A DNA stretch of 64,000 bases from Spirochaetaceae bacterium. GTDB lineage: Bacteria; Myxococcota_A; UBA9160; UBA4427. Under the pieces are notes generated by a model. That model made no database searches. It was not told where the DNA came from and was given only the letters and a program-made list of their open reading frames with translations. The DNA lies in contig JACKFD010000012.1 in assembly GCA_020632655.1 (NCBI GenBank), positions 62,001-126,000 on the forward strand. The letters run 5' to 3'. Positions 60,516 to 64,000 of the stretch are shown piece by piece; position 1 is the stretch's first letter; each line of letters starts with the position of its first letter. The translations under genes and the position numbers were made by a program.

Positions 60516-60544
60516 TTGACGCTCCAGGGGCGCGGGGGTATACG
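60516..60544 (+). promoter_or_regulatory. Sigma70-type promoter of the hrcA-grpE-dnaK operon
   Basis: TTGACG (60516-60521) and TATACG (60539-60544) are separated by 17 nt, about 28 nt before the hrcA ATG. I saw no CIRCE inverted repeat (TTAGCACTC-N9-GAGTGCTAA) nor a sigma32 consensus around it. Confidence 0.65.
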
Positions 60545-60571
60545 TCGACCGCCGGAATCATTGGGGTTTTC

Positions 60572-61717
60572 ATGCTCGGAGCGAAGTCCGGAGCAGGATC
60601 GGGTCCGTCGAACGGGGAACGCACCCGTCGGATCGTCGTCGCGCGTCCGAAGATCCACGATCCGCGTCCGCATGCCGACCTGACCGCGCGCCAGGCGATG
60701 GTCCTGCGGACGCTCGTGTCGGCCTACGTGGGCCACGCCGGGCCGGTCGCATCGGCGACGCTCGCGCAGCTGATGCCGCAGCCGCTCTCGCCCGCGAGCA
60801 TCCGCAACACCCTGGCCGAGCTCCACGACGCGGGCCTGATCGCGAAGGCGCATGCCTCGGCGGGTCGCGTGCCGACGCCGCTCGGCCTGCAGGTCTTCGT
60901 CGATGACCTGCTCGAGCTCGCCGAGCTCGCGCCCTATCAGCAGCGCCTGCTCGATCGCGCCTTCGACGGCATCGACGCCTCGGCCACACCGCGCCAGGCC
61001 TCGCACCTGCTCTCGGAGCACACGGGGCAGCTCGGCTTCGCCGTGGCACCGCGCGTCTCGCAGCTGCGGCTCGAGGCGCTGCACCTCGTGCCGGTCGGCA
61101 CCCGGCGGGTGCTGGCGGTGCTGGTGACCGAGGCGGGCGGGATGATCCAGCGCCTGGTCGAGCTCGACGAGCCGGTGCCCCGGCGCGAGCTGGAGCGGGT
61201 CGCCCGGGTGCTCGCGGAGCGCGCGATCGGGCGCACGCTCGTCGGACTCCGGGCGCATCTCGAACTCGAGCGCGAGCGGCTGCGGGGCGAGGCCGACGAC
61301 CTCCTGCGCCGGGCCTGGCGGGTCGGGCTGCGGGCCTGCGAGGGGCCGCCGGATCAGGATCTCGTGGTGGCGACCCGGGTGGCGCTGCTCGATCAGCCGG
61401 AGTTCGCCGATCCCGAACGGATCCGGAGCCTCTTCGCCGCGCTCGAGACGAATCAGCGGCTGCTCGACCTCCTGCAAAGTCTCGCCCAGGCCGATAGGGG
61501 CGAGGCGCGGGGTGGGCTCGCGATCTCCCTCGGAGCGGAGCTCGGCGAGCCGGCCCTGCGCGACTGCGCGCTGCTCGCGATGCCCTACGGCGGAGCGCGG
61601 GAGACCGGTGCGCTCGGAGTGGTGGGCGTGATCGGGCCGCAACGCATGGACTACGGGCGGGTGATCCCGCTCGTCAGCTACTGCTCGGAGCTCGTGACGC
61701 GCAAGATCTGCGCATGA
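60572..61717 (+). CDS. hrcA: Heat-inducible transcription repressor HrcA
   Basis: A 381-residue repressor: winged-helix N-terminus with SPASIRNTLAELHDAGLIAKAHASAGRVPT (quoted in part), a GAF-like middle, and GVIGPQRMDYGRVIPLVSY at the end. It normally binds CIRCE elements and is stabilised by GroEL. It heads hrcA-grpE-dnaK. Confidence 0.95.
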   Translation: MLGAKSGAGSGPSNGERTRRIVVARPKIHDPRPHADLTARQAMVLRTLVSAYVGHAGPVASATLAQLMPQPLSPASIRNTLAELHDAGLIAKAHASAGRVPTPLGLQVFVDDLLELAELAPYQQRLLDRAFDGIDASATPRQASHLLSEHTGQLGFAVAPRVSQLRLEALHLVPVGTRRVLAVLVTEAGGMIQRLVELDEPVPRRELERVARVLAERAIGRTLVGLRAHLELERERLRGEADDLLRRAWRVGLRACEGPPDQDLVVATRVALLDQPEFADPERIRSLFAALETNQRLLDLLQSLAQADRGEARGGLAISLGAELGEPALRDCALLAMPYGGARETGALGVVGVIGPQRMDYGRVIPLVSYCSELVTRKICA

Positions 61718-61740
61718 GGGCCGTCGCGCCGACGCCCGAT

Positions 61741-61756
61741 GGGCCGGATCCGGCCC
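61741..61756. repeat. 16-bp perfect palindrome between hrcA and grpE
   Basis: GGGCCGGATCCGGCCC is self-complementary. It lies 24 bp after the hrcA stop. It could be an attenuating hairpin or a regulator site; it does not match CIRCE. Confidence 0.55.
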
Positions 61757-61856
61757 GGCGGCCCACTTGCCATCGAGTCGCGGGTGAACATCGTCGGACG
61801 CTCGGGGGTACGCGCCGGGCTCGAAGCAATCCGAGCGCCGGGAGGACGCGGCCGAG

Positions 61857-62603
61857 ATGAGCGATCGACCCGGGCGGGACGAGGATCGCGTCCGTCACGA
61901 AGGACCGTACGAAGGAACGCAGGTCGAGGAGGCCACCGAGGTGAGCGAGGACGAGGGGCCGCAGATCGAGGCCAGCCCGGAGATGACCGAGGCCCTGAGG
62001 GAGGCGACCGAGGCCGTGGAGGCCCGCGAGTCCTCCCGTCGGGGGGGCGCGGCCTCGGCCGACAAGCTGACGATCGAGATGCTCTCGGGTGAGCTCCGGG
62101 ACCTGAAGGAGCGGCACGAGGAGCTCGTCCGCGAGTACGAGGAGCACAAGGACACCACGCTCCGCTTGCAGGCGGAGTGGGAGAACTTCAGACGGCGCAG
62201 CCTCAAGGAGAAGCAGGAGAGCCTGAAGTTCGGCCACCAGAATCTCGTCAAGGATCTGCTTTCCGCTGTCGATAATCTTGAGCGCGCGCTGGAGCATGGG
62301 GCGCAGAATGCCGGAGCGGAGGCCAAGGGAATCCTCGACGGCGTCGAGCTGGTGCATCGCGAGATCCTGGGAGCCTTCGCGAAGCACGGTGTCAGCGAGA
62401 TCGACGCGGAGGGCAGGCTCTTCGACCCGGCCGTTCACGAGGCCATGGGACAGATCCCGAACGGAGCGGTGCCTCCGAACACCATCGTCCAGGTGCTCCA
62501 GAAGGGTTACGTGATCCACGACCGGATGCTGCGTCCGTCCCGGGTCATCGTTTCCCGCGAGCCGACCGAAGCGGAGGGTGGATCGGGCGGCAGCACGGAC
62601 TAG
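61857..62603 (+). CDS. grpE: GrpE nucleotide exchange factor
   Basis: A 248-residue protein. A long acidic N-terminal region and a coiled-coil (ELRDLKERHEELVREYEEH) precede AEWENFRRRSLKEKQ and the C-terminal beta domain (HEAMGQIPN, GYVIHDRMLRPSRVIVS). It is the ADP/ATP exchange factor for DnaK. GGGAGG lies 11 nt before ATG 61857. Confidence 0.97.
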   Translation: MSDRPGRDEDRVRHEGPYEGTQVEEATEVSEDEGPQIEASPEMTEALREATEAVEARESSRRGGAASADKLTIEMLSGELRDLKERHEELVREYEEHKDTTLRLQAEWENFRRRSLKEKQESLKFGHQNLVKDLLSAVDNLERALEHGAQNAGAEAKGILDGVELVHREILGAFAKHGVSEIDAEGRLFDPAVHEAMGQIPNGAVPPNTIVQVLQKGYVIHDRMLRPSRVIVSREPTEAEGGSGGSTD

Positions 62604-62660
62604 GACCCCGGATTCCTCGCGACGGCGTCGCAGGCGCCGGGGCGGGGGAAGGCGGGGGCC

Positions 62661-64000
62661 ATGTCCAAGGTCATCGGGATCGATCTCGGCACGACGAACA
62701 GCTGCGTCGCCGTCATGAACGGCGACCAGGCCGAGGTGGTCGCGAACTCAGAGGGCGCGCGAACGACGCCGTCCATGGTCGCCTACACCGAGAGCGGCGA
62801 GAAGCTCGTCGGCCAGATCGCCAAGCGCCAGGCGGTCACCAACCCCGAACGCACCATCTTCGCGACCAAGCGCCTGATCGGCCGCAAGCTCGAGGCGGAC
62901 GAGGTCCAGCACTTCGCGAAGATCGCCCCCTTCAAGATCGTCGCCGCCGACAACGGCGATGCCTGGGTCGAGATCAACGGCCGCGCCTGCTCGCCCCAGG
63001 AGATCTCCGCGATGATCCTGTCGCGGATGAAGGAGACGGCGCAGGAGTTCCTCGGCGAGACGGTCGAGCAGGCCGTCATCACCGTCCCCGCCTACTTCAA
63101 CGACGCCCAGCGCCAGGCCACCAAGGAGGCCGGGCGCATCGCCGGCCTCGAAGTCCTGCGCATCATCAACGAGCCGACGGCGGCGGCGCTCTCCTACGGC
63201 ATCAACCGCGACGAGGACCAGAAGATCGCCGTCTTCGACCTCGGCGGCGGCACCTTCGACGTCTCGATCCTCGAGCTCGGCGACGGCGTCTTCCAGGTCC
63301 TCTCGACGAATGGCGACACGTTCCTCGGCGGCGAGGACTTCGACAACGTGATCGTCGATGCGCTGGCCGCGAACTTCGAGAAGGAGAACGGGATCGACCT
63401 GCGCTCCGATCCGATGGCGCTGCAGCGACTGAAGGAGGCCGCGGAGCGCGCCAAGCAGGAGCTCTCCTCGGCGACCGAGACCGACATCAACCTGCCCTTC
63501 ATCTGCGCCGACGACGAGGGCCCCAAGCATCTCGTGCACACGCTCACGCGCGAAGACCTCGAGATCCTGGTTCAGGACATGGTCGCGCGGCTCGAAGCGC
63601 CCTGTCGCGTCGCCCTCGAAGATGCGGGGCTGTCTGCGGCCGAGATCGATCAGGTGGTGCTCGTGGGCGGCATGACGCGCATGCCGCTCGTCCAGCGCAA
63701 GGTCGAGTCGATCTTCGGCAAGCCGCCCATGAAGGGCGTGAATCCGGACGAGGTCGTCGCTTCGGGTGCGGCGATCCAGGGTGGCGTGCTGACCGGCGAG
63801 GTCGAGGAGGTGCTGCTCCTCGACGTCACGCCGCTCTCGCTCGGCGTCGAGACCCAGGGCGGCGTGTTCACGAAGATCCTCGAGAAGAACACGACGATCC
63901 CCTGCACCAAGAGCCGCGTCTTCTCGACGACCGAGGATCACCAGGACGTCGTCCGCATCCACGTCCTGCAGGGCGAGCGCGAGATGGCCTGCGACAACAT
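62661..64000 (+). CDS. dnaK: Chaperone DnaK (Hsp70), truncated by the window edge
   Basis: 446 complete codons of the Hsp70 ATPase and start of the substrate domain. KVIGIDLGTTNSCVAVMNGD is the phosphate-1 loop, IINEPTAAALSYG and FDLGGGTFDVSI the core ATPase motifs, VVLVGGMTRMPLVQ the adenosine motif, and LLLDVTPLSLGVETQGGVF the linker. No stop occurs before the window ends; the lid should follow outside. G-rich GGGGGAAGG precedes ATG 62661. Confidence 0.98.
   Translation, partial: MSKVIGIDLGTTNSCVAVMNGDQAEVVANSEGARTTPSMVAYTESGEKLVGQIAKRQAVTNPERTIFATKRLIGRKLEADEVQHFAKIAPFKIVAADNGDAWVEINGRACSPQEISAMILSRMKETAQEFLGETVEQAVITVPAYFNDAQRQATKEAGRIAGLEVLRIINEPTAAALSYGINRDEDQKIAVFDLGGGTFDVSILELGDGVFQVLSTNGDTFLGGEDFDNVIVDALAANFEKENGIDLRSDPMALQRLKEAAERAKQELSSATETDINLPFICADDEGPKHLVHTLTREDLEILVQDMVARLEAPCRVALEDAGLSAAEIDQVVLVGGMTRMPLVQRKVESIFGKPPMKGVNPDEVVASGAAIQGGVLTGEVEEVLLLDVTPLSLGVETQGGVFTKILEKNTTIPCTKSRVFSTTEDHQDVVRIHVLQGEREMACDN

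Overview
This is a GC-rich window (about 70% by eye) of a Gram-negative bacterial chromosome. The Gram-negative call rests on kdsA, a phosphoheptose isomerase (GmhA) and a heptose-phosphatase-like gene, several lipobox proteins, and an MshQ-like surface protein. An LL-diaminopimelate aminotransferase (DapL), paired acyl-CoA dehydrogenases, a Baeyer-Villiger monooxygenase and a DUF7064/7065-like protein would fit a deltaproteobacterial lineage (Myxococcota or a relative) with lipid or steroid catabolism. That placement is inference; there is no rRNA here. Gene density is high, intergenic gaps are short, and TTG or GTG starts backed by good ribosome binding sites are common.

Layout. 1-1.6 kb: end of one acyl-CoA dehydrogenase and a complete second one. 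1.6-8.4 kb: ABC-class ATPase, radical SAM protein, M1 aminopeptidase and YdcF-like protein, all on the minus strand. 8.5-12 kb: SNF transporter, two lipoproteins and a HIT protein. 12-15 kb: an SDR gene, then a TAM41-like nucleotidyltransferase directly downstream of a diacylglycerol-kinase-like gene. 15-22.3 kb: secreted protein, metallophosphoesterase, NTP transferase, kdsA, and a three-domain protein (GT8-like, methyltransferase-like, ELM1-like). 22.4-29.2 kb: dapL, glutaredoxin, arginine dihydrolase/LOR-SDH fusion, alcohol dehydrogenase, F420-type reductase and small membrane proteins. 29.3-33.1 kb: tRNA-His and the large MshQ-like protein. 33.3-38.9 kb: TVP38 plus mercuric-reductase-like pair, DUF547, cytochrome c lipoprotein and a PuuD-like membrane protein. 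39.2-45.6 kb: metG, a PNPOx-like protein, an ATP-grasp/metallopeptidase pair and a DUF7064-like protein. 45.7-52.6 kb: PHA-system protein, GT2, a small hypothetical, VOC protein, heptose genes, BVMO, 2-phosphoglycerate-kinase-like protein and tRNA-Phe. 52.8-59.1 kb: secreted histidine phosphatase, cyclophilin lipoprotein, gamma-glutamyltransferase and a double M16 peptidase. 59.2-64 kb: hemW-hrcA-grpE-dnaK, the last running off the window.

The most distinctive feature of the window is a recurring class of short tandem or direct repeats (units of 21-40 bp) at gene ends. Several span stop codons: metG (36-bp units), the gene ending at 47534 (35-bp units), the gene ending at 33766 (40-bp units), and the gene ending at 53662 (a spaced 32-bp pair). 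The 35-bp array is the most striking. Each unit creates a TGATG stop-start overlap, so the array spells three identical 11-residue mini-ORFs in a possible translational relay towards the next gene.

Other points worth attention are the TAM41-like/DAG-kinase pair (a possible non-CdsA route to CDP-diacylglycerol), the GT8/methyltransferase/ELM1 fusion, the ATP-grasp/metallopeptidase pair, and two divergent genes whose start codons share one CATG. No CRISPR array, insertion sequence, prophage or rRNA was seen.
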